From Nephrocerus scutellatus (Eukaryota > Arthropoda > Insecta > Diptera > Pipunculidae), in NCBI GenBank assembly GCA_947095585.1, contig OX352763.1, forward strand, positions 41,900,010 through 41,964,009: a stretch of DNA of 64,000 bases, given 5' to 3'. Each line of letters opens with the position of its first letter. Positions within the stretch are counted from its first letter, which is position 1. The translations under genes were made by a program, and so were the position numbers. Below are positions 1 through 11,220 of the stretch, in pieces. The notes below the pieces were generated by a model, which ran no database searches, was not told the origin of the DNA, and was given only the letters and a program-made list of their open reading frames with translations.

Positions 1-923
1 AAATACGATTGTTTCCAATATTTTAAATTTGTTACAATTTTTTATTTAGAAGTACTCGTAAGGTAAAATATTTACATTAAGTAGGTTTGTACGAGTGTAG
101 GAAAGCATACAGTTCAATACAATGTTAAGATAATTATTATAAATTAATTAATTTAAGGCAATATTTATAGTGTAATAATAAGAGTAATTTTAATAAGGAA
201 GAGTTTGCCTTACCGCCTATGACGTATACCACTATACTATACGAATACACCAACTGTTGGAGTGTTGTATGTCAGCGTATGTGCCGATGTGTCGGTCGGT
301 TGGTCAGTGTACAACAACGACTATTTTTTTATAGCATTAATAACAATCAATCTGTAATAATTAATTATTCACACAGCGAAACAATTTGACAGATTATTTA
401 TTGCTTTGCTGTAGCAGGTTTGACTTCAGCCCTGAGGCACACATTCAATTAATATTAAACGTAAGAATAAACTAAAATTTACAACAAGTCAACAAAATGG
501 ATTTCCAGCTCCTTCTTTATCATCGTATCTGTATTTTTGTGTTTATATTGTATTATTGTTATTGTACAATGTTTTCCAATTTTTCATTTTTTTTTTTCTT
601 ATGGAAAGTTATCGTAATCATTTACAGTTGGGAAATTAATTATCGAAATTTCCAAAGTGAAAACTTATTAATGGACAACATTAAATTTTCTATTCTGTTT
701 TGTATTTATAATTGAAACAAATGATTAGCAATTATTGATTTGAAGTTTTTTCGATTTTTGTTCATTTATTTATATTGTGTTGGATTTTGGTTTGGTTGCT
801 CATTGCACTGTGGGCCGATCTTTCCGGCTAGCACTGAATTTTTAGACGAACGATTTTTGTTCTGTTCTGATTCCATCCAAAAACCCGGCATCCAGGCGTT
901 AGATGTTCTAATTGTTCAGTAAT
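1..923 (-). other. wgn: wengen 3' UTR and 3' flank
   Basis: This is non-coding sequence downstream of the TGA. A minus-strand AATAAA lies at 770-765, about 155 nt past the stop, and is the nearest candidate poly(A) signal. Others occur farther on (for example near 400 and 45). Two + strand ORFs here (60-72 codons) lack any recognisable feature and are probably chance. Confidence 0.45.
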
Positions 924-1000
924 TCATCCCTTGGAGCTGGTCTCCTCGATGTACACATTCCCCGGTTGAGTCGATTTGATGACACGTCGATCTTTATCAG
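924..1000 (-). CDS. wgn: wengen last coding exon (residues 303-326 plus stop)
   Basis: The acceptor is GGTTTTTCTTTTCAG/CTGATAAAG. The first two bases complete Ala303. The exon encodes DKDRRVIKSTQPGNVYIEET SSKG and a TGA at 926-924 (24 codons after the junction). It is too short to show up as a long ORF and was found by searching for an exon to follow the GTAAGT donor at 6901. The phase match and strong acceptor make it convincing. The acidic Glu-Glu motif near the C-terminus could belong to the TRAF-binding tail known for the Drosophila protein (inference). Confidence 0.85.
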
Positions 1001-2379
1001 CTGAAAAGAAAAACCAAGAAAGAAATGAAAATAAATAATTTTATTGTAAAATATTTAATTATGAAGGGGAGGGGCGGAAACGCAGGAGTAAATTGCGAAA
1101 TGTCCCTCCTTCGATCTGGAGTCAATCAATGAACCATTGACAGTTTACAAGACGTGAGTTGTCTTCAGGTGACATTTTTAGCAGCAAGTTTGCTATTTTG
1201 CATAATTATTTATAATTTGCGTAATTTACTGCATTTGGCGAAATGTTTTTTGTTGTTGGTGTCTTAACAAACAATTTTAAGAAAAGCTGAAGTCCATGAC
1301 GAACGTGACATGCAATTGTAATTGCGTAATGGCAAATTGCAGAACGCGCCTTCGCAAAAACAATTTACCCGCGCAACGTGAAAAAAAAACAAAAAAACCA
1401 AACCATAACAAAAACAAGGATTATGAAGGAATGAGGTGTCGCGACATGGCCAATAAATCAAATCAGACAATATACGGCTGAGGCGATAATTATGGACTGA
1501 AGTGATAATTTGATCCTTTATTATTTTATAAAATGCAAATTGCTTTTTTATAAAAATAGCAGTCCGCACCCATTTTGTCGGGGTAGATTATTTTTTATTA
1601 GTGACTATTTTGCCAATCTGTCTAAATAGTAGCTTTTAGTCTGATACAGAACGTGGTTTGCAGTGAAACCGTACAGCTAATAAAATAACCATTTTCAAGT
1701 GCTGATTGCTATTAATAGTTCATTTTTTATTTCAAGTAGCAGTCATAATAACAATAAACTAAATACGCATCCTTGACATGAGCTGCTTACACAAATAGCA
1801 CCGAGGTTGTTACTTATATGACATGTGATGTTGATGTGAGGCACTTCTTGTAAGTTACGAGTGTTTGCTTCTTTGCGTTTGGATAGAAATTATGATATGG
1901 TGAGCTTTAAAAACGAATTGTCATTCTGTTCACTCTTTTATACACGTATAGTCAGAAGATTCTGGCAAATCATCTTAAATAGACGCAGAATGAACAATGG
2001 CCACAAATTATCAAATTATTAGCATTTAAAACCTATTTTAGATTCGCTTATAAGCATTTTTAGCTTATAGATGACTTGGTAATTTTTATGAACGTTATGG
2101 AAAAATATGGATGACATTGATCACCACGAGATGTGATTTCAACAGAATAGCCATATGACTTACCGAAACCATCGAAAGTATTTGAGTCACAATAATTGAC
2201 GATAAGTCGATAAACTGAATATAAAAAATTAAGCTGTTTGGTACGTTTTGGCACCTCTCTCAATTATATTATTTCCTGTGAGGCTACGTGAAGCGAATGG
2301 TTAATGATGATAAGCACTGCGACAATTGTCGCTTGAAGCTGGGATTGTTCGCATTATGCCTGACATACGCTAGCATTGC

Positions 2380-3045
2380 CTGAAAAAGTCGCCCAAAATT
2401 AGGCGGCCAGATGGCCGGAATTAAATTTAAGTAAAATGTGCGTGCGCAGTCCCAAAATTAGTCTGTACTTTTTATAGCCAGACATATCGTTGAATATGTA
2501 GAAAGAGTTTCTTATTCGGGCACCATAATCGCTAATAAAAGAAACTCTTACATCAATAAAGCTTACTTATCAATAAAATTAGGAGTTCAACAAACATTTC
2601 ACAGAGTCTTGTATGCCCAATAACGGCCAAGCCACCAAAATCAAGCGATGTAATTGACAATAGATTAAAAACACACTAACACACGTCCAATATCAATTGC
2701 CCTCGAAAGGAATTCGTACAGCAGTCGAAGGGTTGGTCGGCCATGAAAACATCGAGACATTAAATTCTAAGTTAATACGAAACGAGTGTAAGTAGGTTCT
2801 CAAATTTATCGACTTCCCGTCGCTTTAAGAAACTAGGCATCTCTGCAACCAGTATGTGGTGAGCAAGGACAATGGTCCAAAATCTTAAGCCGAATGACCA
2901 TCAGCTGCAACGTTACTTTAGTAATTAGGTCCTAAACGAATCCAATTTTCATTTCAAATCATTCTCAGCGACGAAGCCCATTTCTGGCTTAATGGCTTCG
3001 TTAATAAGCGAAATTTTCTCATTTGGACAAGTCATAGGTTTGACT
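2380..3045 (+). pseudogene. IS630/Tc1-mariner-type transposase remnant
   Basis: Translating across stops and shifts gives, near 2953-3040, the motif ILSDEAHFWLNGFVNKRN followed by LIW. This is the catalytic-Asp block typical of the insect transposase group with DUF4817-type N-termini. Upstream there is only blurred similarity (RTAVEG, VGHENIE). No terminal inverted repeats were found. It is broken by frameshifts and stops, so inactive. It abuts an oppositely oriented non-LTR fragment at about 3060. Confidence 0.55.
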
Positions 3046-3059
3046 ACTGCTGTGTACAG

Positions 3060-3830
3060 CCAATGAGTGATATGCGGTTGAAGACCCCATTTGCTTCCTA
3101 TGGCTTTTTTGCTGTGGCCACTGTGGCTTTACGGACTCTTTCTTGTATGTTGGGTTTCCAGCTCAACTTCCTATCCAGAATAAGACCAAGATATTTGGCC
3201 TTATCGGAGAAAGTCAAGCTTGTGCCCTTGATGGATTGAGGGCTAACGAGTGGGATTTTGTACTTCCTCGTAAAGAGGACAAGGTTGGTTTTTTGTTGGT
3301 CTACCCCTAGACCACTGCCCAGCTTATTAGCTTATTTAGAGCATTTTGCAGAAATTCTTTCAATGTGTGTGGGTGCTCCCTGAGACGGCTATGACAACGT
3401 CGTCCGCATAGGCGATCACTCCGCAGCCTCTACTGACAAATCTTTTGGCAGACGACACACCAAGTCTTGAATTGATGATCCGACTTGTGAGCAGAAGATC
3501 AATTCACCCAGCGAGTTTTTCACCCCCAAAATCGACAGCGCATCCGTGATCGCAGATGTTATGACGTTGTTAAAAGCGCCTTCGATCCACCATTGAGTAT
3601 TCCTTGTGATAAAGGGAGTTTTCAATGGAACGTACTAGCGTATGCAGAGCTGTTTCTACAGATTAGCCCTTGCAGTACGCGTGTTGATCGACGGACAGAA
3701 GTCTTTTGTCAATACTAGTACGAAGGTGTATATCGATCAGTCTTTCTAATGTTGAAGGCCCATACTTCTTCTTAAATTTTGCTGGCAACGCAGTCACAAT
3801 CAATGGAGATCGCTACCGAACCATGTTGAC
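3060..3830 (-). mobile_element. Non-LTR retrotransposon RT fragment (I/LOA/R1-like)
   Basis: The minus-strand reading contains the RT motif IEGAFNNVITSAITDAL (near 3530-3590) and, after a frameshift, VIAYADDVVIAV (near 3400). These correspond to RT motif A and the catalytic YADD box. The region then runs into text like that of the element at 35.2-36.4 kb, so both are copies of one family. It carries multiple frameshifts and lacks endonuclease and RNase H. Decayed. Confidence 0.6.
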
Positions 3831-5300
3831 TGACTATTTATGGGGAAAATCGGAAGAGGTTGATTAAGGCATTTGTGGATTCAACTTGACTTTAAGTCAG
3901 CGCACTCACTCGTGCAGACGTTTCCACGGAGAACATTTAAATTATGTTATAATCCATAACTAATTGCATCGATATCGACTTTAACCCGAATTATATCTCA
4001 AACACAAGCTGCTTATTTAAAAACCAAATACCGCGCTCTTAATTAAAGATCAACTATAATAACATTGCATTACGTATATTCCCTGAGTAGATTATCAGTG
4101 GGATGAGAAAAATTAATAAAAGCAAAGAGTATTTATATGCTAAGTATATACTCAACTATCCCACTGACAACTTGTAATCATGCCAACAGTTAGAGTGAAT
4201 TCACATTGAATGTGACATTCAAAACCAATACACTTTGAGTTTAAGAGAATTCACTTTTATCGACTTTATAAGAAACTTTTTTCGAATATAAAAATGATCT
4301 TTCTGCCATTAGACATTCGAAAAGTAATGTTGCAGTTTTCACAGTTATCAATATAACATGGCACAGAACGGTTTTGATATAATTTGAATTTAGATTTTAC
4401 AAATATAATAACAGTAAATAAAAAAAATAAATTCTGAAAAAATCTTGGCACAAGTTCGTTACAATTATATTCCATATGTCCCCGTCCGTCAGGAATGATT
4501 TATTATTTACGTTTCTTAACTTTGGTGTAGATGGTCCACAATTTTGGTTATACCTGCAGAAGGTTATAGACATGACAACATGGCCTTTATAATGGAGCTA
4601 AAATGAGTTGCCTACTTTCTGATTTCCTATTGAACTCAACAAGAAAACTTTTAAATTTTATGTACGAGAATGAAGCATAATTGAAGTGTTGTACTCGTAC
4701 GTACAATGAGTGGCACTTAGAGTTCGGGCAATTGAATAAAAATCATCTGCAGTAAGACAAGCAGTACACCTTTTTTAAAACATACTTTCTCTCATTTACA
4801 TACATTGAGTTTGGATAAATAAATATTGCAAAAATACATGACCCTTTTTAGGTGGTCATTTTCATATACATATGTATTTATATTTCTGTTTTTTTTAATA
4901 AGAAAGTAGAAAGGTTTTATTGTGAAAACAGCTAAATATTTTAATTTTTAATTTACTATAACAACAAAAAAAGTTTTAGCAACGAGTTTGCTCAACATAT
5001 TTAAAAGGTATTGTAGTTCTAATAATAAATGGTGAGATATTTACGAACGGTACAAATCAAATCTTGTATAGGTTTTTTGCATAAAACTATGTTTTTGGTT
5101 GTGTACATGAGATAGATGCGAATATATAACACCAAATAATCTGCATTGCGATTTATCGGGAAACCACTGACTGCTCAAAACTTGGTTTGAGTCAGTAGGG
5201 CAATAATCAAGTTCGTGATGTAGTGCTTGTTTTACCTCCAAGTGCAACTATGTGTATAAATCCTTATATATGTAGGCTAAAATTGCAAGTGCGAACGTTC
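3831..5300. other. AT-rich intronic sequence, no gene seen
   Basis: No splice-bounded exon, RNA gene or clear mobile element was found. The short ORFs on both strands have low-complexity composition. A small imperfect hairpin occurs at about 4093-4175. Confidence 0.5.
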
Positions 5301-5309
5301 TAGCGTTTC

Positions 5310-6480
5310 TAGTGTAGGTAACGTGGGTTAGCACCCTGTCGTATCGAATAATGCCCGCTACTGAGACCGACACAACGCCTCGGATAAGTAATGATCGAAT
5401 AATGACGACTTTTGGCTAATGCTAATAGCACACAGAGGCCTAATTTCTTGGCACCCGGACTAGAGAACGGCGCGTCACGATCATACAGTGTAACGCCCCA
5501 ACGAATTCCTCGACTGAGGATGAAAATGACAACTTCTACAATCAGCTAAGCGCTGTATTCAACGTAACGCCGAACGGAGATATCGTCATCGTGATGGGGG
5601 ACTTGAATGCCAAGGTAGGCAACGACAATGAAGGACTCAGACATGTGATTGAGAAGCACGGCCCCGGCGAACGAAATGACAATGGTGAAAGATTTGTTGA
5701 TTTCTGCAACACCAACCACCTTGTCATAGGAGGCACCATGTTTGAGAATAGACGTGACAAACGTAATTATAGTAACAACCTGGCCTCAGAAGCAGAGGAA
5801 GCAGCAAGCAAACGAAGTAACAATTTTCCAAATTCGCACCTCAACTCCCAGTAAAGATGAGATTGCTACCGCGATCAACGCACTAAAGAACAACAAGTCG
5901 GTAGGACTAGATGGTATACCCGCAGAGCTTCTGCGTGCCGCTCCAACGACATCAGCAGAGCTCTTGTAGAGAGAGCTTGTGAGGCAGGCAGTTTCCCCGA
6001 CGAGGGGAAGAAGGGAATGATTGTCAAGCTCCCTAAAAAAGGTAGTCTTTCGGAGTGCGAAAACTGGAGAGGCATTTGCGTTCTTCCTGCAGTTGCAAAG
6101 GTAATAGCCAAAGTAGTACTTGAGCGAATTAAGGAAAATCTGGAAGATACACTCGATGGCGAATAAGCCGGTTTCCACACTGGATCCTCCTGTGTAGACA
6201 ACATCAACACCCTGCGGATCATTATTGAACAGTGCGTTGAATTCCGGTCATCACTGCACCTGCTGTTCATCGATTTTGAGAAGGCGTTTGACAGTGTCAA
6301 CAGACAGTTTATCTGGCTCGCCTTAAGCATGAGAGGTTTACCCGATAAACTAATAGCTATTATTAGAGCAACCTATGATGGCTCTAAATATCATGTGCTT
6401 CATAGTAGAAAGCTGCCGGTGGAATTCGAGATCCTAAGTGGGGTACGACAAGGTTGCATTCTATCGCCGATACTTTTTTG
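5310..6480 (+). mobile_element. RTE-like non-LTR retrotransposon, copy 1 (endonuclease to RT)
   Basis: Translation across breaks gives an apurinic-type endonuclease segment (IIQCNAPTN, then MGDLNAKVGNDNEG at about 5594-5635, then NDNGERFVDFC), a linker with SVGLDGIPAELLRAA, then RT blocks (DFEKAFDSVNRQF near 6270-6310 and GVRQGCILSP near 6438-6475). This domain order fits the RTE clade. In-frame stops and shifts separate the blocks. It breaks off in the RT, immediately before a TGACAATGTTGAAATGTACC repeat block that is shared with copy 2. Confidence 0.7.
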
Positions 6481-6840
6481 TTGACAATGTTGAAATGTAC
6501 CATGACAATGTTGAAATGTACCAATGTACATTTCATGACAATGTTGAAATGTACCATTTTATTCCTCCTGAAAAATGTAGGAAGGAATACAATTTCTTTT
6601 CAAACACACAGAAATTATTCAATTGTTGCATTCCCTGAAGATGCAAATATGCCTGGTTAGTGATGTCCCGCCCTACCGAGGGCACTTCAAAAAACAAAAG
6701 CAAAGATATTACTACTTTTAGAATTGTCCTAAGATTGTTTTATGACCACTCTTGACATTGTCCATCTCAAGTGGTTTATGGTCTTCAACAGTGCAACGCG
6801 CCGTTCCGCCTACCTGCATAGCGCAGGGTCGTCGTAGTGC
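6480..6840. repeat. Repeat block next to wengen exon 3, duplicated at 9047-9315
   Basis: It opens with three direct and one interrupted copy of GACAATGTTGAAATGTACCA (6483-6555). It continues with about 270 bp that recur nearly unchanged at 9047-9315 (for example GATGCAAATATGCCTGGTTA and CATAGCGCAGGGTCGTCGTA). It joins an RTE fragment at its left in both places. Its nature is unclear: it could be a separate short element or the 3' part of a rearranged RTE. Confidence 0.6.
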
Positions 6841-6901
6841 CTGTATTATTTGCAAAGCGACAGCTGTTTGTTAATTGTTCAAAGTTTCCATCCAAACTTA
6901 C

Positions 6902-7039
6902 CAATTAAGAGCACATGTTGCGGCCTCAAATTCCCTTGACCCTTTAACGTGTCCGCGTTCTCGATGAAAAATGTTCCTCCCTCGAGACTCTGTACTTCGG
7001 CAAGTCTCGCCATCAGTTTCGCTGATAATTCCTCAACAT
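6902..7039 (-). CDS. wgn: wengen coding exon 3: cytoplasmic region (residues 257-302)
   Basis: The acceptor is TCTCTCACTTCAG/ATGTTGAGG and the donor is TTAATTG/GTAAGT, both strong. The exon starts and ends in phase 1. It encodes DVEELSAKLMARLAEVQSLE and on to ...QHVLLI, a mostly helical cytoplasmic segment. Both junction codons resolve correctly: G+AT gives Asp257 and G+CT gives Ala303. It is separated from the transmembrane exon by a 20.8-kb intron. A TE-derived repeat block ends only about 65 bp downstream (at 6835), so the exon sits as a small island among mobile elements. Confidence 0.88.
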
Positions 7040-7040
7040 C

Positions 7041-7640
7041 TGAAGTGAGAGAGGCGAAAAACAAAATCAGAAATGTGCATTTTAATGCAAATTAAATTAG
7101 CAAGCAAAAAAAAAATATTTTTTTAGCAAAATTCGAATTTTTACTTCTAGACGAGAAATTTTAAAAATAAAATTGTCACAAAACAAAATGCACTGCAAAT
7201 ATGCTGATGAATGCAGGACTAATTTACACCATCTGGAATCTTGATGCGTGCATCACTGTAAGAGTGTATGTATGGATTTTTTTGTTACTCGTGTTATACA
7301 TGTGTTTGCATTGCTGCGATGTGACGTCCAACACCCGAGCACGAGCCATACAATGTGCATTGTGACACCAAAACACAAGACACCAAATACCAAACGGAAT
7401 GTACTCCCTCGTGTTTGTGTTATTTTAGGAATGTATTTTTCTTTTTTTTGACAGTGACATCTTGAATGGATGCATAGTCACTGGCGTAACTAAAATTATC
7501 CGAAGAATCGTTTTACAAGAAACGTTAAGACAACGCGTTCGTGTCCAGTAACATAAGCCTTATGTTTTTAAGGCTTCGATCAGCATTGGATCAATGGAAT
7601 TTGTTCAAAATAAATTTAAATTTACGGCATGTGAGAATTG
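7041..7640. other. Intronic sequence, no gene seen
   Basis: Unique-looking AT-rich sequence just upstream (in wgn sense) of exon 3. There is no recognisable repeat or coding segment. Confidence 0.4.
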
Positions 7641-7644
7641 TATG

Positions 7645-7855
7645 GCAAGTAATTTCTGGCTCAGTGGATAGTACGTTTGACTACTGTGTGTTAGGTTCAA
7701 AGTTCGAATCCCAGAATAACACCAGAAAGCTTTTTCATAGTCCGACCACTCATAAATATCTGACAGACGTTGAGAGTAATAACTGTCATTAGAAAGCTTC
7801 TCAATACCCTTATATGGCCTTAAATTGTAGATAGCAGCTAGACCACAATAGTTTG
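7645..7855 (+). mobile_element. Degenerate tRNA-derived SINE
   Basis: It has a box A-like TGGCTCAGTGG at 7659 and a box B-like AGTTCGAATCCCAG, followed by AACACC, AGAGTAATAACTGTCA, AGAAAGCTTCTCAATA and GGCCTTAAATTGTAG. That is the same order of landmarks as in the better copies at 31624 and 53366. It has no intact tail. Confidence 0.55.
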
Positions 7856-8324
7856 CTGCACCAAATATTTATTCATATTTTCTGAAGGTGTAGTGTAGTT
7901 GATAGGAGTACGTTCGTGGTTTTCGTCTAAACACCATTTTTTGTACCGACTTATATTAATTTTTGCTTTGTTTTACCTAAGCATCAAGAAATACAGACAT
8001 GAAAAATTGCACACACTTTTTAAAGGGGAGTGTCTCTGGTGTATTATTCAGTGTTTTGCAAGCCAAAGTCAGCATCGAGCACAAGAAATTTTAACGTGTT
8101 GTCGTATGGAACACTGATTGCTAAACTCTCAAATAATGAGATCTACAAGCATTGAAGAGTGAAGAGTATTCGCTTGTGCGAAGAGGATCAATCGGAAAGT
8201 CTTTTGTGGATTTATGGGAAACGATGACGAGACAGACCAATCCTACGCTGAAAGATTAGTGTAGACTAAGAGGTGAGGTGAGCTAGAGTCCCTGTATCGA
8301 AGCAAAATGAGAGAAGTGCTCAGC
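7856..8324. other. Intronic sequence, no gene seen
   Basis: No recognisable element until the RTE copy begins at about 8325. Short ORFs here have no motif. Confidence 0.35.
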
Positions 8325-9050
8325 GTAGTGTAAGACGTGACAAACGTAATTATATTAACAACCTGGCCTCAGAAGCAGAGGAAATAGCGAGCAGGTGCGA
8401 TAACAGAACCGCTTACAGAATCACCAATGAGCTGACAGGTGGTCACCCCTCTAGCCAACATCCGGTGAAAGGCCTAGATGGTGACGTACTCGTTTCAGAT
8501 GAGGATCAGCTCAAGCGATGGAAGGTCTCTATGGTCCTTAACCGTGTATTCGCCAACGATATGCACCCAAATCAAACAGAGCTGCCGGAAGTAACAATTT
8601 CCCGAATTCGCACCTCAACTCCCAGTAAAGATGAGATCGCTACCTTTGCGTTCTTCCTGTAGTTGCAAAGGTAATAGCCAAAGTAGTACTTGAGCGAATT
8701 AAGGAACATCTGGAAGATACACTTGATGGCGAATAAGCAGGTTTCCGTACTGGATCCTCCTGTGTAGACCACATAAACACCCTGCGGATCATTATTGAAC
8801 AGTGCGTTGAATTCCGGTCCGGCACCTGCTGTTCATCGATTTTGAGAAGGCATTTGACAGTGTCAACAGACAGTTTATCTGGCTCGCCTTACGAAGGAGA
8901 GGTTTACTCGATAAACTAATAGCTGTTATTAGAGCAACCTATGATGGCTCTAAATATCATGTGCTTCATAGTAGAAAGCTGCCGGTGGAATTCGAGATCC
9001 TAAGTGGGGTACGACAAGGTTGCATTCTATCACCGATACTTTTTTTGTTG
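8325..9050 (+). mobile_element. RTE-like non-LTR retrotransposon, copy 2 (internally deleted)
   Basis: It begins in the linker (DKRNYINNLASEAEE, TAYRITNELTGGHPSS), reads to RIRTSTPSKDEIA, then lacks about 200 bp present in copy 1, and continues through the RT block EKAFDSVNRQF to GVRQGCILSP. Large parts are almost identical to 5830-6480. It runs into the same repeat block (9047-9315) as copy 1, so the two are probably a local duplication rather than independent insertions. Confidence 0.7.
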
Positions 9051-9315
9051 ACAATGTTGAAATGTACCATTTCTTTTCAAACAGACAGAAATTATTCAAT
9101 TGTTGCATTCACTGAAGATGCAAATATGCCTGGTTAGTGATGTCCCGGCCTGCCGAGGGCACTTCAAAAAACAAAAGCAAAGATATTACTACTTTTAGAA
9201 TTGTCCTAAGATTGTTTTATGACCACTCTTGACATTGTCCATCTCAAGTGGTTTATGGTCTTCAACAGTGCAACGCACCGTTTCGCCTACCTGCATAGCG
9301 CAGGGTCGTCGTACT
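9047..9315. repeat. Second copy of the 6480-6840 repeat block
   Basis: It has a single GACAATGTTGAAATGTACCA unit and then sequence nearly identical to 6570-6835, ending GCGCAGGGTCGTCGTA. It lies between two RTE fragments. Confidence 0.6.
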
Positions 9316-9317
9316 AA

Positions 9318-10330
9318 TAACTATTATTACAGCAACCTATGATGGCTCTAAATGTCATGTGCTGCATAGAGGAAAGCTGTTAGAGGAATTTGAGATCCTA
9401 AGTGGGGTACGACAAGGTTGCATTCTATCGCCGATACTATTTTTGTTGGTGATTAGCGATGTGCTTCGCGTAGGTTTATATACTGGAAACGGAGGAATTC
9501 GTTTGACTCTTTCATCTCACCTGAAATATCTGGACTACGCTGACGACGTTTGTTTACTATCACACAGGATTTTGGAGCTGCACAAAATGACAACAAATAT
9601 GAAAAGGGAGGCAAATATTGCAGGTTTGAAGATTAATACTGCCAAAACCAAAATCATCAACCTCGGCACTAACTCAGTAACTCAAGTTAATACTGCTGGA
9701 CAACCGGTAGAGAGAGTAGAGAGTTTCCAATATCTTGGGAGTGTTGTCTCGACCAAAGGTGGAACTGAACAGGACGTTGTCAGCCGAATAGGCAAAGCCA
9801 AATCAGTGTTTGGAATAAAGTCCATCATATGGCGAAGCAATGCGATCAGCTTAAACATCAAGCTGCGACTGTTCCGTTCAAATGTTGAATCTGTGCTGTT
9901 GTATGGGTGCAGCACTTGGAAGGTGACCGCTGCTATCACAAAAAGATTACAAACGTTCGTAAGTAGGTGCCTGTGGAACATCTTAAGGGTTTTCTGGCCT
10001 AACCGTATCGCTAACGAACCTCTTTACCAGCGAACGGCTCGGGAACTAATAGGCACAACCGTCCAACGACGGAAGTGGCAGTGGATTGGTCATACACTCC
10101 GAAAAGGCGACAGTTCCATAGCAAACTACGCAATAAAATGGAATCCGTTATCTCAGGATGGTAGAAGAACGGGTCGTCCGAGAAATACATGACGCAGAAC
10201 AGTTGATGAGGAGTCACGGCAATTGGGGAATAGTTGGAGAGAGCTGAAGCTCATTGCCAGAAACCGCACGCGATGGCGCATAGGCGTAGTAGAGGCCCTA
10301 GGACCCACAAGGGGATATAGGACATAAAGA
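9318..10330 (+). mobile_element. RTE-like non-LTR retrotransposon, copy 3 (RT and C-terminal domain)
   Basis: It contains the longest open frame of this family, 277 codons at 9359-10192. In order: GVRQGCILSPILFLLVISDV (RT), LDYADDVCLLSH (catalytic YADD, about residue 60), the post-RT thumb-like LKINTAKTKI, FQYLGSVVSTKGG, VLLYGCSTWKVTA, and the terminal RRKWQWIGHTLRKG. This C-terminal order is characteristic of RTE-type proteins. The frame stops at a TGA after GRPRNT, short of the usual tail. The 3' end resembles that at 31590 (TAGGACCCACAAGGGG). Confidence 0.75.
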
Positions 10331-10445
10331 GAGACGAAGAGTTGATGCGAAACTGGATACATCGACGCGGAATCGCGAGGATCGGTGGAGAGATTTTTAT
10401 GGGAGGCCATGACCGAAACCCGGTTGTAGAGTTCCGCAATGATAA
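10330..10445 (+). mobile_element. 3' scrap of a second RTE-like family
   Basis: It resembles, in the opposite orientation, the 3' end of the element at 18.5 kb: GGATCGGTGGAGAGATTTTT ... CCCGGTTGTAGAG, encoding an RDRWRDFF-like and PVVE-like tail. 10446-10560 adds short direct repeats (ATGCTTGGATGC). Confidence 0.45.
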
Positions 10446-10709
10446 GGTGGATGCCTAACTGGATGATATAGGCTCAAAAATGCGACCGTTGGAAATATTT
10501 GATGCTTGGATGCTTGGATGCTACGACCGAAGAGCGGTTGTAGAGCGGTAGAAGAAACGAACAACAACGAGGCATTGTTCAACTACCTGACTGAACCAAA
10601 GTGTTTGTGCTAAAACACTAAAAGTTGAAGCGTGCAGGCTCCTGTAGGATCTTCCCACAGCATAGTTTGGATTTAAGCAATTTGTAAACGTCCTAACAAA
10701 GCTTATGCA

Positions 10710-10795
10710 GTTATGGGTACCAGTGGTGCAGTGGTTACGACAATTGTCCCAAGTGAAACCCCCAGAGTTAGATTCCTGTAAATTCCATAAGCATT
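10710..10795 (+). mobile_element. tRNA-like SINE head (weak)
   Basis: GTGGTGCAGTGGTTA resembles box A and AGAGTTAGATTCCTG resembles box B, with about 35 nt between them. There is no cloverleaf good enough for a tRNA gene. Confidence 0.3.
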
Positions 10796-10937
10796 TGCTA
10801 TTTTTAAAAATGTTATATCAACTTAACAATTTCCCCATGCTTGTCTGCAGTTGTCTGCAGAATTATTTGACAGATAACTGTCACCCATCTCATAATCGAT
10901 CGCTAAACATTAACTCATGTAACAAAGATAAGAATAT

Positions 10938-11220
10938 GCTGCGTTGCTTTGGCAAAGCCGGCTTGGCTTTACAAAGCAACAGCTTTTGGCTTTACCGCCT
11001 TACGGTGAGCACCAATACTATAAAATGGCTTTAGTTTCCTTAATCCTGAACATTTTTATTTACTTCGGCTTCATGTCGCTTTATCACCGCCTTACGGTGA
11101 GCGCTATAACTATAAAATGCCTTTAGTTTTAAATCCTAAAAACTTTTTGGATTTATTTTCGGCTTTATACTTATGCGATTGTTGTTTTAAGCCAAGCTGG
11201 ATTAGCCAAAGCAACGCAGC
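10938..11220. mobile_element. 283-bp MITE with about 34-bp terminal inverted repeats
   Basis: The left end GCTGCGTTGCTTTGGCAAAG and the right end (reverse complement GCTGCGTTGCTTTGGCTAAT) are identical for 16 bases and similar for about 34. The flanks AATAT and AATAG could be a mutated 5-bp duplication. Inside is a repeated CTTACGGTGAGC ... CTATAAAATG segment of about 100 bp (10995-11130). No coding capacity. Confidence 0.7.

Larger units (their letters stand above)
1001..6901 (-). other. wgn: wengen intron 4 (5.9 kb)
   Basis: It is bounded by GTAAGT at 6901 and TTTCAG at 1001. It contains an IS630/mariner-type transposase remnant, a non-LTR RT fragment and a 5' RTE-like fragment. Stretches 1001-2380 and 3830-5300 hold only AT-rich sequence with short chance ORFs and a small hairpin (about 4093-4175, arms with ATCAGTGGGAT). 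Confidence 0.8.

Noticed and set aside
4093..4175. Small MITE from the ATCAGTGGGAT inverted pair
   Set aside because: Arms are only about 12 bp and imperfect, and no target duplication was found. Kept only as a hairpin remark.
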